Positions 16,693 to 26,047 are shown, counted from the first letter of the stretch. The stretch: 64,000 nucleotides of DNA from Rhodospirillales bacterium (GCA_018666775.1 JABIXC010000010.1:1-64000), one strand, 5' to 3'. Notes: generated from the letters alone by a model not told the origin. A program made the numbers and translations.

Positions 16693-17826
16693 ATGAAGCC
16701 ACAGGAAAATGAACGCCTGTCCCGTGTTGGCCCCGGCACGCCGGGGGGCGAAATGCTGCGTCGTTACTGGTGGCCTATCTGGTTTTCGGAACTGGTGACC
16801 GACAAGCCCGTGCCCGTGAGGCTTCTGGGCGAAGATTTGGTGTTGTTTCGTGACGCCAGTGGCAAGGTGGCCATTCTGGACAAGCGCTGTCCGCATCGGG
16901 GCGCATCATTGGAATTTGGCCGGGTAGAAGAAGACGGATTGCGGTGCTGTTATCATGGCTGGAAGTTTGCCGCCGATGGCCGTTGCATCGATATGCCCGC
17001 AGAACCGGCCGATACCCCCCTGAAAGATGAGGTCCGCCAGACGGCTTATGAAACCTTTGAGACCGCAGGATTGGTGTTTGCCTATCTTGGTCCCGATCCG
17101 GTGCCGCTGCTGCCTAAATTTGATCTTTTGTTCCGCAAAGATTGTCACCGGGTGCTGTATTCAAAAGAAGAACATTGCAACTGGTTGCAGCGGGCAGAGA
17201 ACGGCTATGACCCCCATCACCTGATGGCGCTCCATGCGCCGGGCTACCCCCAGATCGCCCTTCAACCGGCCAAGATCACATGGGAAAAAACGCTTTATGG
17301 CTATCGCACCCAAATGGATTACCCAGACGGCCTTGTGAATGTCACCCAACAGGTTTTTCCGTCCCATACCCGCCGTCTTGCGGCCCGGGTCGGTAATGCG
17401 CCCAAGCATTATTTTAATTTGCGCGTACCCGTGGATGATGAATTGACCATCACCTTTTTCCTTCAGGCAGAAATCGCCGAAAAAGGCCCGTACCGCCTTG
17501 AAACCCGTGGCCATGCCAGCAGCGACCGTCTGGAATTTGATCCGATTGATGATGGCTGGTGGGGCATTCCATCCCATGAACAAGACCGCATCGCTCAGGA
17601 AAGTCAGGGCGTGATTGCCGACCGCAGCCGCGAATTTTTGGGCACATCGGACGAAGGCATCGTTATGTTTCGCCGGTTATTGACCGATTCCATTAAGGCC
17701 GTCGAAGAAGGCAAAGACCCGTTTGGGGTTATTCGCGAACACGGTATGGAAGATTATATTCGCCTTGATGCCGGTAAAAACTTTTCCGATGGCACCTTGA
17801 AACCGCCAGACATCATCAATGCCTGA
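16693..17826 (+). CDS. Rieske non-heme iron oxygenase, alpha subunit (copy 2)
   Basis: 377-residue tandem paralogue of the preceding gene. All iron ligands fall at the same residue numbers (C66, H68, C85, H88; D173, H176, H181 in DPHHLMALH), so the first 181 residues align without gaps. The substrate-pocket part after residue 185 is more different (LQPAKITWEKTLYGYRTQMD versus the first copy's LKRPDVDWQQTDYGVRAAFQ), which suggests two related substrates or a mixed oligomer rather than simple redundancy. Ribosome site GGGAG before the ATG. It also lacks a dedicated reductase nearby. Confidence 0.88.
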   Translation: MKPQENERLSRVGPGTPGGEMLRRYWWPIWFSELVTDKPVPVRLLGEDLVLFRDASGKVAILDKRCPHRGASLEFGRVEEDGLRCCYHGWKFAADGRCIDMPAEPADTPLKDEVRQTAYETFETAGLVFAYLGPDPVPLLPKFDLLFRKDCHRVLYSKEEHCNWLQRAENGYDPHHLMALHAPGYPQIALQPAKITWEKTLYGYRTQMDYPDGLVNVTQQVFPSHTRRLAARVGNAPKHYFNLRVPVDDELTITFFLQAEIAEKGPYRLETRGHASSDRLEFDPIDDGWWGIPSHEQDRIAQESQGVIADRSREFLGTSDEGIVMFRRLLTDSIKAVEEGKDPFGVIREHGMEDYIRLDAGKNFSDGTLKPPDIINA

Positions 17827-17915
17827 TTTTGGGCCTGAGCCCCGGCTATTATTGGCGGGCATCCATATTACAGCGTATCATAGCCACAAAAGATAACCAT
17901 AAACTGGGAGACAAC

Positions 17916-19133
17916 ATGATGGGTATAGCGAACAAATTCGGACCCGCGCGGTTCATATTAATGGGGGCAGGTGCCGCAATGGCGCTTGCGATTGGGGCAC
18001 CAACAGACGCTGCCAGTGAAACACCGGCGGTCGCGTTAAAACTTGCCAAGGAATACAAGGTTTCTCCGGAACTGATGTCGCGCTGGGAAGGCGAACACAA
18101 GGTTCCCGCCGCTTGGTTGGCCGGTGCAAAAAAAGAAGGCGCGCTCAAGATCAGTGGCAGTGCCAGACCCACGGATTTCAAACCCATGGCGGCACCCTTC
18201 CGTGCACGCTATCCCTTCATCAAGGTCAACTATACCCGTGGGTCCAGAAACACCCGGGTTTTGAAACCCCTGACTGCCTTTCGCCAGGGCCGGTATCTCA
18301 CCGACATTGTGACGGGCATTAATACCCGCCTGAACCTGTTCCGGGAATTGGATGCGCTGACCGATCTGTCAGACATGCCCAACCGCAACAATATCCCCAA
18401 AAAATTCGGGGGAAGTGCGACAAAATGGATCGGTGCCCGGTTGCGGTATTACTGTTTGGTCTACAACACCAACTTGGTGAAAAAGAGCGAATTGCCAAAA
18501 ACCTGGGACGATCTGAAGTCCTCTAAAGCGTTGCAAAACAGCAAGACCGCCCTGTGGTATGGCGTGGGATCGTGGTTGCTGCCGCTATGGGGTGAAAAAG
18601 GCCCCAAATGGACAACCCAGTTCATTCACGACATCTATGGCAAACTCAAAGCAGAGCGTCGCAAAGAAGGCATGACATCGCTGACCAGCCTGACCGGTGC
18701 GGGTGAGTTTAAATCAACCCTCGCCGTTGCGGCCTACATGGTTGCTCAGATAAAGCGGAAGGGCGCCCCGGTGGCCTTTCACTGTCCTGATACGGTGATG
18801 ATCAATGCATCGGCCGTGGGCTTGCTGAAAGGTGCGCCGAACACCAATGCTGGGAAATTATATCTCAATTGGTTGCTGAGCATGGAAGGTCAGCTGTTCC
18901 AGTATCGTCATACCGGGGGACGCCCAATCCATAAGGCGCTGCAAATCAAAGAATTTTTGCCGTTCCCGGAAGAAACCCTGGGCAAGACCATGGCCTTTCA
19001 TGACCCGAGCAAGCTGTCGAAAGACCTTCCTGCGCTGATGAAAATCTGGGGCCCGTATTGGGAAAGCGGCAGTGGTCCAAAGGGCAAACGCCGCAAGCGT
19101 GGCCGCAGGGGCAAGGGTAAAAAGAAAAAATAA
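17916..19133 (+). CDS. Iron-type ABC solute-binding protein with a Lys/Arg-rich tail
   Basis: 405-residue extracellular binding protein of the AfuA/Fe3+ type (PBP type 2). A signal peptide (residues about 1-33, basic start, hydrophobic ILMGAGAAMALAI, ends near TDAASE) is followed by WLAGAKKEGALKISGSA, GRYLTDIVTGI and LVYNTNLVKKSELPKTWDDL, typical of this family, which also binds organic acids. The last about 20 residues are almost all Lys, Arg and Gly, unlike relatives. ATG 17916 follows GGGAG. No permease or ATPase gene adjoins it; it lies between the Rieske pair and the ThDP enzyme, so a pathway substrate is the likely ligand rather than iron. Confidence 0.8.
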   Translation: MMGIANKFGPARFILMGAGAAMALAIGAPTDAASETPAVALKLAKEYKVSPELMSRWEGEHKVPAAWLAGAKKEGALKISGSARPTDFKPMAAPFRARYPFIKVNYTRGSRNTRVLKPLTAFRQGRYLTDIVTGINTRLNLFRELDALTDLSDMPNRNNIPKKFGGSATKWIGARLRYYCLVYNTNLVKKSELPKTWDDLKSSKALQNSKTALWYGVGSWLLPLWGEKGPKWTTQFIHDIYGKLKAERRKEGMTSLTSLTGAGEFKSTLAVAAYMVAQIKRKGAPVAFHCPDTVMINASAVGLLKGAPNTNAGKLYLNWLLSMEGQLFQYRHTGGRPIHKALQIKEFLPFPEETLGKTMAFHDPSKLSKDLPALMKIWGPYWESGSGPKGKRRKRGRRGKGKKKK

Positions 19134-19142
19134 CCCAAAGGC

Positions 19143-19179
19143 ATGACGCCCCGCCGGGCCTGCTCGGTTGGGGCGTCAT
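19143..19179 (+). terminator. Hairpin after the binding-protein gene
   Basis: A perfect 10-bp stem (ATGACGCCCC at 19143-19152 and GGGGCGTCAT at 19170-19179) follows the stop by nine bases. There is no downstream T-run, so it could be a partial terminator or an mRNA 3'-end stabiliser that lets the binding protein be made in excess of downstream genes. Confidence 0.6.
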
Positions 19180-19253
19180 TGCCACCGGTTTCTCAAATCG
19201 TTCAGTCAAATCAATGTGATCATTTCTTGCGGATCACAGGGAAAGGAAAATCT

Positions 19254-21116
19254 ATGTCGCGTGCACCCAAGGCCAAATCCAAAAATCCCAGTTTAAAAAA
19301 ATCTAATGTCAGGGCGCGTAAGGTGGCCAAGTCTGCATGCGAGGTGCCGGTCAAGACGCGCAAGCACAACCGGGCTGAATACGGTTCCGACGCCGTCGTC
19401 GATATGCTGCGCAATTACGGTTTTAAATATGCCTTCCTCAATCCCGGATCGAGCTTTAGCGGGTTGCATGATTCACTGGTCAATTACAACGCCAACGTCC
19501 AGCCCAAGGCGATCCTCGGCCTCCATGAAGACGTCGTCACGGCGATGGGGCAAGGCTACGCCACCGCAGCTGAACGCCCGGCGCTGTGTATCCTGCATAA
19601 TCTGGTTGGCCTGTTGCACGGAACAATGGGAATTTTCAACATGTACTGTGCTGGCATGCCCGTTCTGATCCTGGGCGGATCAGGCCCATCGGACCCGGCA
19701 TTGCGCGGTCCTGTGGATTATACCCATTCCGCAAATACCCAGGGCGAAGCGGTCCGTTCCTATGTCAAATGGGACGACGAAGCGACCACGGTAGATGGTG
19801 TGCTCGATTCCGTCGCGCGCGGCTACAAGATTGCCAATACCGCACCTAAGGGGCCGGTCTATATCGCCTTTGACAGCGGTTTGCAGGAACAGGAACTGAA
19901 AAAACCGGTCATCATCCCCGAAACCGACCAACCCGCGTTCCAGCCCCCCGTACCCGCGGCCATCCCTGCCGATGCATTGGATGATATCGTAGATTTATTG
20001 GTGCGCGCACGCTATCCGATGATTATTGGCGGGCGGGTTGGCTACGTATCTACATCCACCGGGCAGATCCGTGAACTGGTGGAACTGCTGGGTGCTGCCT
20101 ATCGCGAAGACCGCACCTTTGTTACCATGCCGACCCTGCACCCCCAGAACCTGACCGGATCGCGCAAGGCGCTGGACAAGGCCGATGTGGTGCTGGCGTT
20201 GGATTGTGCCGATGTGCGCTGGTCGGTTGGCGGCTATGGCGATAACCGCGATGACTACAAGCGCAAGGATGCCAAACGTCAAAAGGTGATCGACCTGTCG
20301 ATGAACGAAGGCGCATCGCGACGCTGGAATCGTGTCGGCGGCCCCATTGCCGACACGACGCTACAGTTGATGGCCGACCCCATGACCGGCATCTCCCAGA
20401 TCATCGCTGCGGTCAAAAAACGCATTCGGTCTGATCGCGCCCTTGCGGCACGCTTCAAGGCCCGCACAGCAACCCTTGCCAAGGAAAAGGCGTCACTAAC
20501 CCGGGAACAGCAGGCGAAGCTTAAGGCACGCTGGGATGAAAACCCGATTTCACCGGACCGCATGGTGGCCGAACTTTGGGCCGCAGTGCGCAAAAAGCCT
20601 TGGTACCTGACGCTCCGCAATCACCGTTCCTGGCCCGAAGGGGTATGGGAATTTGAGGGTGCCGGGCAGTATGCGGGGCATTCGTCTGGTGGCGGTCTTG
20701 GACACGGGGCAGGTGCGTCGGTCGGTGCGGCCTTTGCGTGTCGCGATGACGGGCGCTTCCCGGTCGGCATCATCGGTGATGGTGATTTCATGATGGGTTC
20801 CAGTGCGGTATGGAGCGCGGTCCATTACAAGACGCCGCTCCTTATCGTCATCAACAATAATACGTCCTGGTACAACGACGAAGAACTCCAGGTTAAAGTC
20901 GCCAAGCATCGCGGTCGCGCAACGGAGAACGCCTATATCGGCACCACCACCCGTGACCCTGACGTTGATCTCGCCAAGGTCTCAGAAGGCTACGGTGCGG
21001 TTGTCGAAGGGCCGGTTAGCGAACCTGGCGATTTGGCCGAAGCCTTTAAGCGTGCGGTTAAGGTGGTCGAAGACGGCGGCGTTTCCGTCGTCGATGTTCG
21101 AACGGCCAGTCTGTAG
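19254..21116 (+). CDS. Full-length thiamine-diphosphate-dependent decarboxylase/synthase-like enzyme
   Basis: 620-residue ThDP enzyme with all three domains. The N-terminal PYR domain has the cofactor-activating glutamate E92 (LHEDVVTAMGQGYA), the middle domain follows (ALDDIVDLLVRARYPMIIGG), and the C-terminal PP domain shows GDGDFMMGSSAVWSAV ending in VINNNTSWY, the GDG-(x)n-NN diphosphate motif. It belongs with acetolactate-synthase/benzoylformate-decarboxylase-like proteins and would act on a 2-oxo acid or activate an acyl carbanion. The first about 40 residues are a Lys/Arg-rich extension before the enzyme core. ATG 19254 follows AAAGGA. Within the catabolic run it could decarboxylate a benzoylformate-like intermediate; that is inference. 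Confidence 0.82.
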   Translation: MSRAPKAKSKNPSLKKSNVRARKVAKSACEVPVKTRKHNRAEYGSDAVVDMLRNYGFKYAFLNPGSSFSGLHDSLVNYNANVQPKAILGLHEDVVTAMGQGYATAAERPALCILHNLVGLLHGTMGIFNMYCAGMPVLILGGSGPSDPALRGPVDYTHSANTQGEAVRSYVKWDDEATTVDGVLDSVARGYKIANTAPKGPVYIAFDSGLQEQELKKPVIIPETDQPAFQPPVPAAIPADALDDIVDLLVRARYPMIIGGRVGYVSTSTGQIRELVELLGAAYREDRTFVTMPTLHPQNLTGSRKALDKADVVLALDCADVRWSVGGYGDNRDDYKRKDAKRQKVIDLSMNEGASRRWNRVGGPIADTTLQLMADPMTGISQIIAAVKKRIRSDRALAARFKARTATLAKEKASLTREQQAKLKARWDENPISPDRMVAELWAAVRKKPWYLTLRNHRSWPEGVWEFEGAGQYAGHSSGGGLGHGAGASVGAAFACRDDGRFPVGIIGDGDFMMGSSAVWSAVHYKTPLLIVINNNTSWYNDEELQVKVAKHRGRATENAYIGTTTRDPDVDLAKVSEGYGAVVEGPVSEPGDLAEAFKRAVKVVEDGGVSVVDVRTASL

Positions 21117-21157
21117 CAGATTAATGCCAGACTAAATCGAGGCAGGGTTGGTGGGCC

Positions 21158-21724
21158 ATGACGGGGTCTGAAGCTAAAGATGTGGACTGGGTTGATGATG
21201 TGCTTGGTTTTTGGTTCAAAGACCTTTCGCCAAAGGATTGGTATCAACGCAGCGAAGAAACCGATGCTTTGGTGCGCCGCCGTTTTGGGCCGTTGTATGA
21301 AATATTCTCCCGGTCTCCCCCCCAACTGGAAGGGGCAACGGCGCGCATTGTTTTGGCGGCGATCATCGTCCTTGATCAATTTCCGCGCAATATGTTCCGT
21401 GATTCTGCCAAGGCATTTGCCACCGATGGGATGGCGCTGTTGATGGCAGAGGGGGCCGTTGATCGTGGCCTTGACCGGTTGCTCACCGACCTGGAACGCC
21501 AATGCCTGTATCTGCCCTTTCAACACAGTGAAAAGGCGGATGTGCAGGCCCGAAGTTGCGCCCTTTACGCGGCATTGGGTCAGGCCGAAAGCCTTGAATA
21601 TGCAAAGCGCCATAAAGAGATCATTGACCGATTTGGCCGTTTTCCTCACAGAAACATGGCCCTTGGGCGTCAATCAAGCACTGCGGAACTGGCATTCTTA
21701 GAGGAGCCAAACAGTTCCTTTTAG
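21158..21724 (+). CDS. DUF924 family protein
   Basis: 188-residue alpha-helical protein of the DUF924 family (PF06041), recognisable by DVLGFWFKDLSPKDWYQRSEETDALVRRRFG, the IVLDQFPRNMFRDSAKAFATD core and LPFQHSEKADVQ. The family has a TPR-like helical fold and no established biochemical function. It lies 41 bp after the ThDP enzyme in the same direction. Why it travels with catabolic genes is not known. Confidence 0.85.
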   Translation: MTGSEAKDVDWVDDVLGFWFKDLSPKDWYQRSEETDALVRRRFGPLYEIFSRSPPQLEGATARIVLAAIIVLDQFPRNMFRDSAKAFATDGMALLMAEGAVDRGLDRLLTDLERQCLYLPFQHSEKADVQARSCALYAALGQAESLEYAKRHKEIIDRFGRFPHRNMALGRQSSTAELAFLEEPNSSF

Positions 21725-21796
21725 GGGGCTTTCTGCGCAGCACCATCGTATAAAGGTGCTTCGCATCAACCGATAAAAATGCATGGAGAGACCAAA

Positions 21797-23047
21797 ATGG
21801 GAAACAGCATCAACCGGGTTGTAAGGTTAGCATTTGTCAGTACTGCATTTTGTTTGGGGCTTGGAACGATTGCCGCACCCGCAAAGGCATCAGACATTTT
21901 TAAGGGCAAGACCATTACCTATGTCGTCGCCACCTCACCGGGTGGGGGCTATGACGGGTATTCGCGGCTGACGGCGCGTTATATGGAAAAATATTTGCCG
22001 GGGTCAACCTTTGTGGTGATCAACCGACCGGGTGCAGGGCATCTGATTGGCACCAATTTAATTTACAGCGCCCGGCCCAATGGCCAGACCATCGGCAGCT
22101 TTAACATGGGCGTTTTATATTCCCAATTGGTGGGGTCCAAGGCGGCGCGGTTTGATCTGGCCAAAATGTCATGGGTGGGTAAGGCGGCAGCTGACAAACG
22201 CATCATCATGGTGGCGGCCCAGTCCCCGTTTAAAAGTTTCCATGATCTGCAAAAGGCGAAGAAACCGGTACCCTTTGCGGTATCGGGCGTTGGCAGTGCC
22301 GCCTATACGGAATTGCGATTGCTGGCCAATGTTTACAATCTCAAGATCAAGCTGATGTCGGGATACAGCGGCACCGATGATGATTTGGCGATGATGCGCG
22401 GTGAAGTGGTCGGGAAAATGGGTGCCATCAGCGGCCAGGGGGATTTTGTTCGCCGGGGCCGGGGGCGCTTTATCCTTCAGGTTGGCGGCACCCGTGAAAC
22501 CGGTCATGGCGAAATGACCTATGGCGCAGATATTGCCAAAACACCGGAACAGAAGGCGGTGATGAAATTGATCGCGAGCCAGGGCCAAATCATGCGGGTA
22601 ACCGCAGGGCCACCGGCCATTCGTGCTGATCGGTTGGCGGCATTGCGCGATGCCTATGGCAAGGCCTATACGGATGCGGGGCTTTTGGCGGCTGCAAAAA
22701 AATTGCATTACGTGATCGGCCCGGCTGTGGGTGAGGCCGTGGCGAAAACCATTCGTGAAACCCTGAAACAGCCGCCCACAATTGTTGCCATGTTGAACGA
22801 GCTGCAAAACAGCAAGCCCAAGACCTTTACCATTGATGTGAAATTGGTCGAAATTCGCCGGGGCGGGCGCGAGATTCATTTCACTTATGGGGGTGGTAAA
22901 AAAACCAAATCCAAGATCAGTGGATCACGCACCATCGTTAAAATTGCTGGCAAGAGCACGGTTCGTGGAAAATTGAAGGTCGGCATGGCCTGTGCGGTGA
23001 CCTATCGCGGCCCGAAAACAGAATCGACGCTTGTTGACTGTAAGTAA
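21797..23047 (+). CDS. TctC/Bug-type solute-binding protein with an extra C-terminal domain
   Basis: 416-residue exported binding protein. A signal peptide (about residues 1-31, ending APAKAS) precedes the Bug-family core: FKGKTITYVVATSPGGGYDGYSR, VINRPGAGHLIGTNLIYSARPNGQTIG. Bug proteins bind carboxylates for tripartite tricarboxylate transporters and are about 320 residues; here about 75 more residues follow (from KTFTIDVKLVEIRRGGREIH to MACAVTYRGPKTESTLVDCK), apparently a small beta-rich domain with two cysteines. ATG 21797 follows GGAGAG. No TctA/TctB membrane genes are in the window. Confidence 0.82.
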   Translation: MGNSINRVVRLAFVSTAFCLGLGTIAAPAKASDIFKGKTITYVVATSPGGGYDGYSRLTARYMEKYLPGSTFVVINRPGAGHLIGTNLIYSARPNGQTIGSFNMGVLYSQLVGSKAARFDLAKMSWVGKAAADKRIIMVAAQSPFKSFHDLQKAKKPVPFAVSGVGSAAYTELRLLANVYNLKIKLMSGYSGTDDDLAMMRGEVVGKMGAISGQGDFVRRGRGRFILQVGGTRETGHGEMTYGADIAKTPEQKAVMKLIASQGQIMRVTAGPPAIRADRLAALRDAYGKAYTDAGLLAAAKKLHYVIGPAVGEAVAKTIRETLKQPPTIVAMLNELQNSKPKTFTIDVKLVEIRRGGREIHFTYGGGKKTKSKISGSRTIVKIAGKSTVRGKLKVGMACAVTYRGPKTESTLVDCK

Positions 23048-23097
23048 TCATCGCCAGGCGGGGGTTGCCGCCTAGAGCAAAGGGCTAATAAATTTAA

Positions 23098-24333
23098 ATG
23101 CTGGATCGATTAAAAGGAGGCGGTATTGGCCGCGCCTTGCGCCATACCAATTACCGCCGATTTGCCGTGGGTGATCTGGTTTCGCTTCTGGGCAACTGGG
23201 TACAACGGGTGGCGATTGGCTGGCTGGCTTGGGAGTTGACGGAATCGGGCACCTGGCTTGGCATTATTGCCATGGCGGAACTGGCGCCATCTATTTTGTT
23301 CAGCCCCTTGGGCGGGGCGTATGCCGATAAAGCGGACCGTTTGAAAATATCCATCGTTACCCAGGCCATTTTGATGGGTCAGGCCGTGGCGCTCGCGGGG
23401 TTGACGTTTACGGGCATGATTGAAATTTGGGGGCTGGTTGGATTAACCGCCCTGCGTGGATGTTTGAATGCGTGGAGCCATCCCGCCCGCCAAGCGCTGG
23501 TGCCGAGTTTGGTTCCACCCGAAGATTTGCCAACGGCCATTGCGCTGAATTCTGTCTTTTTCAATACCGCCCGGTTTATCGGTCCGGCATTGGCCGGGGT
23601 TATCATCACCAAATGGGGCGTCGGCCACGCCTTTGTGTTCAACTCGGTCACGTTTTTGGTGTTTCTGCTGGCGCTGTCCCGGTTGCGGTTGCCGTTCCGC
23701 GAAGAATTTACCAGAAAGCGGCAATCCTTAGGCGCACAGTTGATTGAGGGCTACCGCTACGTCGTTGGTCATCCCGGCATCGGCCCCATATTGGGCATGT
23801 TGTTGGCCACGGCAGTGCTGGCGCGGCCCGTTGGGGATTTGTTGCCGGGGTTTGCCGGTGCGGTGTTTGAAAATGGCGCGGTCGGCCTGGCTTGGCTGAC
23901 ATCGGTCATGGGGTTTGGGTCTATGATCGCTGCTTTTGGCGTGGCCCAGCGGGGCCATGTTTCGGGGCTGACCCGAATGGCTGTGGCCAACACCATGTTA
24001 ACCGGTGTGGCGTTAATGGCATTTGCGCTGGCACCTACTTTCTGGTTGGCGCTGGTGGTTTTGGGCATTGGCAGTTTCGCCATGACCATCACTGGCATCT
24101 CCAGCCAGTCTTTGGTCCAGAATGCGGTTGATGGCAGCCTGCGCGGCCGTGTGATCAGCATCTATGGCATGATCTTTCGGGCAGGCCCCGCAACCGGGGC
24201 ACTGATCCTGGGCATATTGTCGGAAAATTTTGGGTGGCACTGGCCCATGGCAACCAGTGCGGCGCTGTGTCTTGGTATTTGGGTATGGGGCCGACGGCGG
24301 CTTAAAACCATGGCAGCCGCTTTGGAGATTTGA
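23098..24333 (+). CDS. MFS transporter (enterobactin-exporter-like, MFS_3 type)
   Basis: 411-residue carrier with about 12 membrane segments. The N-terminus ALRHTNYRRFAVGDLVSLLGNWVQRVAIGWLAWEL is the signature of the MFS_3 (EntS-like) group, as is FSPLGGAYADKADRLK (loop 2-3 motif) and NARFIGPALAGVII-like sequence near residue 160. Members export siderophores or drugs. It follows the Bug-type protein after 50 bp that contain a GGCGG/CCGCC hairpin. In this run it could export a pathway compound or a toxic intermediate; the cargo is unknown. Confidence 0.82.
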   Translation: MLDRLKGGGIGRALRHTNYRRFAVGDLVSLLGNWVQRVAIGWLAWELTESGTWLGIIAMAELAPSILFSPLGGAYADKADRLKISIVTQAILMGQAVALAGLTFTGMIEIWGLVGLTALRGCLNAWSHPARQALVPSLVPPEDLPTAIALNSVFFNTARFIGPALAGVIITKWGVGHAFVFNSVTFLVFLLALSRLRLPFREEFTRKRQSLGAQLIEGYRYVVGHPGIGPILGMLLATAVLARPVGDLLPGFAGAVFENGAVGLAWLTSVMGFGSMIAAFGVAQRGHVSGLTRMAVANTMLTGVALMAFALAPTFWLALVVLGIGSFAMTITGISSQSLVQNAVDGSLRGRVISIYGMIFRAGPATGALILGILSENFGWHWPMATSAALCLGIWVWGRRRLKTMAAALEI

Positions 24334-24407
24334 TTGCCAATCCTCTAGCCCAAGCTGATAACCAGTGGTAATTTAGAGCAATACCATCACAACAAAGGGA
24401 GGCCATT

Positions 24408-25124
24408 ATGGCAGCACAAGTGGATGAAAATGATGCCCGCATTGAAACGGAAACTGTTTCTTTTGCAGGCGCATCTGGTGACATCAATGGGTATCTGGCT
24501 CGCCCCAAGGGCGCTGACAGTGCACCTGGCCTTGTCATTATTCATGAAAACAAGGGGCTGACCCCGCATATCAAAGATGTGGCCCGTCGCGGCGCCCTTG
24601 AAGGATTTATCACCTTGGCACCGGATTTTCTGACTCCGGCCGGCGGCACCCCGGATCTGGAAGCCGATGGCCCGGCCCGGACCAAGTCTCTGGATATGGC
24701 AAAGACCATCGGTGATGGCCTGGCGGCAGTTGATAGCATTCGCACGCGAAGCGATAGCAATGGCAAGGTTGGGACCATCGGATTTTGCTGGGGGGGTGGG
24801 CTTTCCAACCAAATCGCTGTTCACGATCCAAACCTTGATGCCGGCATCGTTTTTTATGGGCGATCCCCCAAAGATGAAGACGCCGCAAAGATCAAGGCGC
24901 GCCTGTTGCTCAATTATGGGTCACTGGATGAAAACATCACCCCTTCGGTGGCGGCATATGAAGCGGCATTAAAGGCCGCAGGCGTTGATCATCAGATCTT
25001 TATTTATGATGGCGGCAAACACGGTTTTCACAATGATGAAAATGCAGAACGCTATCATGGCGAACATTCAAAAACTGCATGGCAGCGCAGTATAGAATTC
25101 ATGAAAGAAACGCTCGGCTCTTAA
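24408..25124 (+). CDS. Dienelactone hydrolase family protein
   Basis: 238-residue alpha/beta hydrolase (PF01738). The nucleophile elbow is GFCWGGG with the cysteine characteristic of dienelactone hydrolases; the acid is in YGSLDENITP and the histidine in GGKHGFHND. The opening YLARPKGADSAPGLVIIHENKGL is also typical. In aromatic degradation these enzymes hydrolyse dienelactone to maleylacetate. Ribosome site GGGAGG before the ATG. It overlaps no other gene but the SDR starts 29 bp later, so the two are probably co-expressed. Confidence 0.9.
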   Translation: MAAQVDENDARIETETVSFAGASGDINGYLARPKGADSAPGLVIIHENKGLTPHIKDVARRGALEGFITLAPDFLTPAGGTPDLEADGPARTKSLDMAKTIGDGLAAVDSIRTRSDSNGKVGTIGFCWGGGLSNQIAVHDPNLDAGIVFYGRSPKDEDAAKIKARLLLNYGSLDENITPSVAAYEAALKAAGVDHQIFIYDGGKHGFHNDENAERYHGEHSKTAWQRSIEFMKETLGS

Positions 25125-25153
25125 GCTCGGCACTTAAGGAAAAGGGGCCGTTC

Positions 25154-26044
25154 ATGGCAGATAAACCACTTTCGGGAAAGGTTGCCATTATCACCGGTGG
25201 TTCCAGAGGGCTGGGCCGGGAAATGGCCTGTGCCTATGCTGCGGCCGGTGCTGCAGGCATTGCCATAACGGCGGCACCCGGGGCGGATGAAAACGCCGAT
25301 GGGATCAATGCCGAATTGAACGCGGTTATCGCTGACATTGAAAAGGCCGGGGGCAAGGGGTTGGCAATCATTGCTGACGTTGCAGATGCGGCGGATTGCC
25401 AGCGTGTGGTGGATGAAACCCTGAAGGCCTTCGGCGCGCTTCATATATTGGTCAACAATGCCGGAAAATCGGGTCGCTATGTCCATGGTGGGAATACGGC
25501 ACTTTCGATTTCTGATGTTGACCCGGCTGGGCTGAGGGACGTGATTGAGACCAATGTTCTTGGCCCATTCTTGATGGCCAATGCGGTAACCCGGCATCTT
25601 TTGGATGGGGGTTGGGGGCGGGTTATCAATATTTCAAAACGTGCCGATTCCATGCACAAGAAATCCATCACCCCATATGGCCCCTCCAAGGCGGCACTTG
25701 ATGCCGCAACCATTGCCTGGGCCGAAGCCATGATCGATACCGGGGTCACGGTGAATTCATTGAGCCCGGGGGGTGCGGTCAATACACGATTTGGAACGGG
25801 AAAGATACAGAACCGGGGCCTTGATCCGGCAGTGATCGGGCCGATTTCGGTGTGGTTGGCATCAAACGCGTCTGATGGCATTACGGGATGTCGCTATGCG
25901 GCTGACCGATGGGATAGCGCTCTTGGGGTGCTGGGCCCAGATCAGGCCATGAACGCAGCGGAAGGCAGCCGGGAGCGGGCAATTTTCCCCGTGCCAGAAC
26001 GCCCCACACCTTTGGATCGGGCCTGGAAAGAACCGATCAGCTAA
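25154..26044 (+). CDS. Short-chain dehydrogenase/reductase
   Basis: 296-residue SDR. TGGSRGLG is the nucleotide motif, NNAG the structural motif, and the catalytic Tyr and Lys are in PYGPSKAALDA, with INISK supplying the serine region. The C-terminal about 40 residues (ALGVLGPDQAMNAAEGSRER) extend past the usual fold. ATG 25154 is used because it begins the conserved LSGKVAIITGG region; the open frame continues upstream within the hydrolase gene. It would oxidise an alcohol or reduce a ketone with NAD(P). Last gene of the 12.5-kb plus-strand run. Confidence 0.88.
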   Translation: MADKPLSGKVAIITGGSRGLGREMACAYAAAGAAGIAITAAPGADENADGINAELNAVIADIEKAGGKGLAIIADVADAADCQRVVDETLKAFGALHILVNNAGKSGRYVHGGNTALSISDVDPAGLRDVIETNVLGPFLMANAVTRHLLDGGWGRVINISKRADSMHKKSITPYGPSKAALDAATIAWAEAMIDTGVTVNSLSPGGAVNTRFGTGKIQNRGLDPAVIGPISVWLASNASDGITGCRYAADRWDSALGVLGPDQAMNAAEGSRERAIFPVPERPTPLDRAWKEPIS

Positions 26045-26047
26045 ATA

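Noticed and set aside
16042-16896. Minus-strand open frame (284 codons) across both Rieske genes
   Set aside because: It spans the ends of two well-supported genes and has no motif; a product of the codon bias of the true strand.
19143-19253. Upstream extension of the ThDP enzyme gene to 19143
   Set aside because: It would run through the terminator hairpin; ATG 19254 has its own ribosome site.
20990-21673. Minus-strand open frame (227 codons) opposite the ThDP and DUF924 genes
   Set aside because: Overlaps two supported genes and shows no domain.
22169-22879. Minus-strand open frame (236 codons) opposite the Bug-type gene
   Set aside because: Histidine- and glutamine-rich mirror product with no family features.
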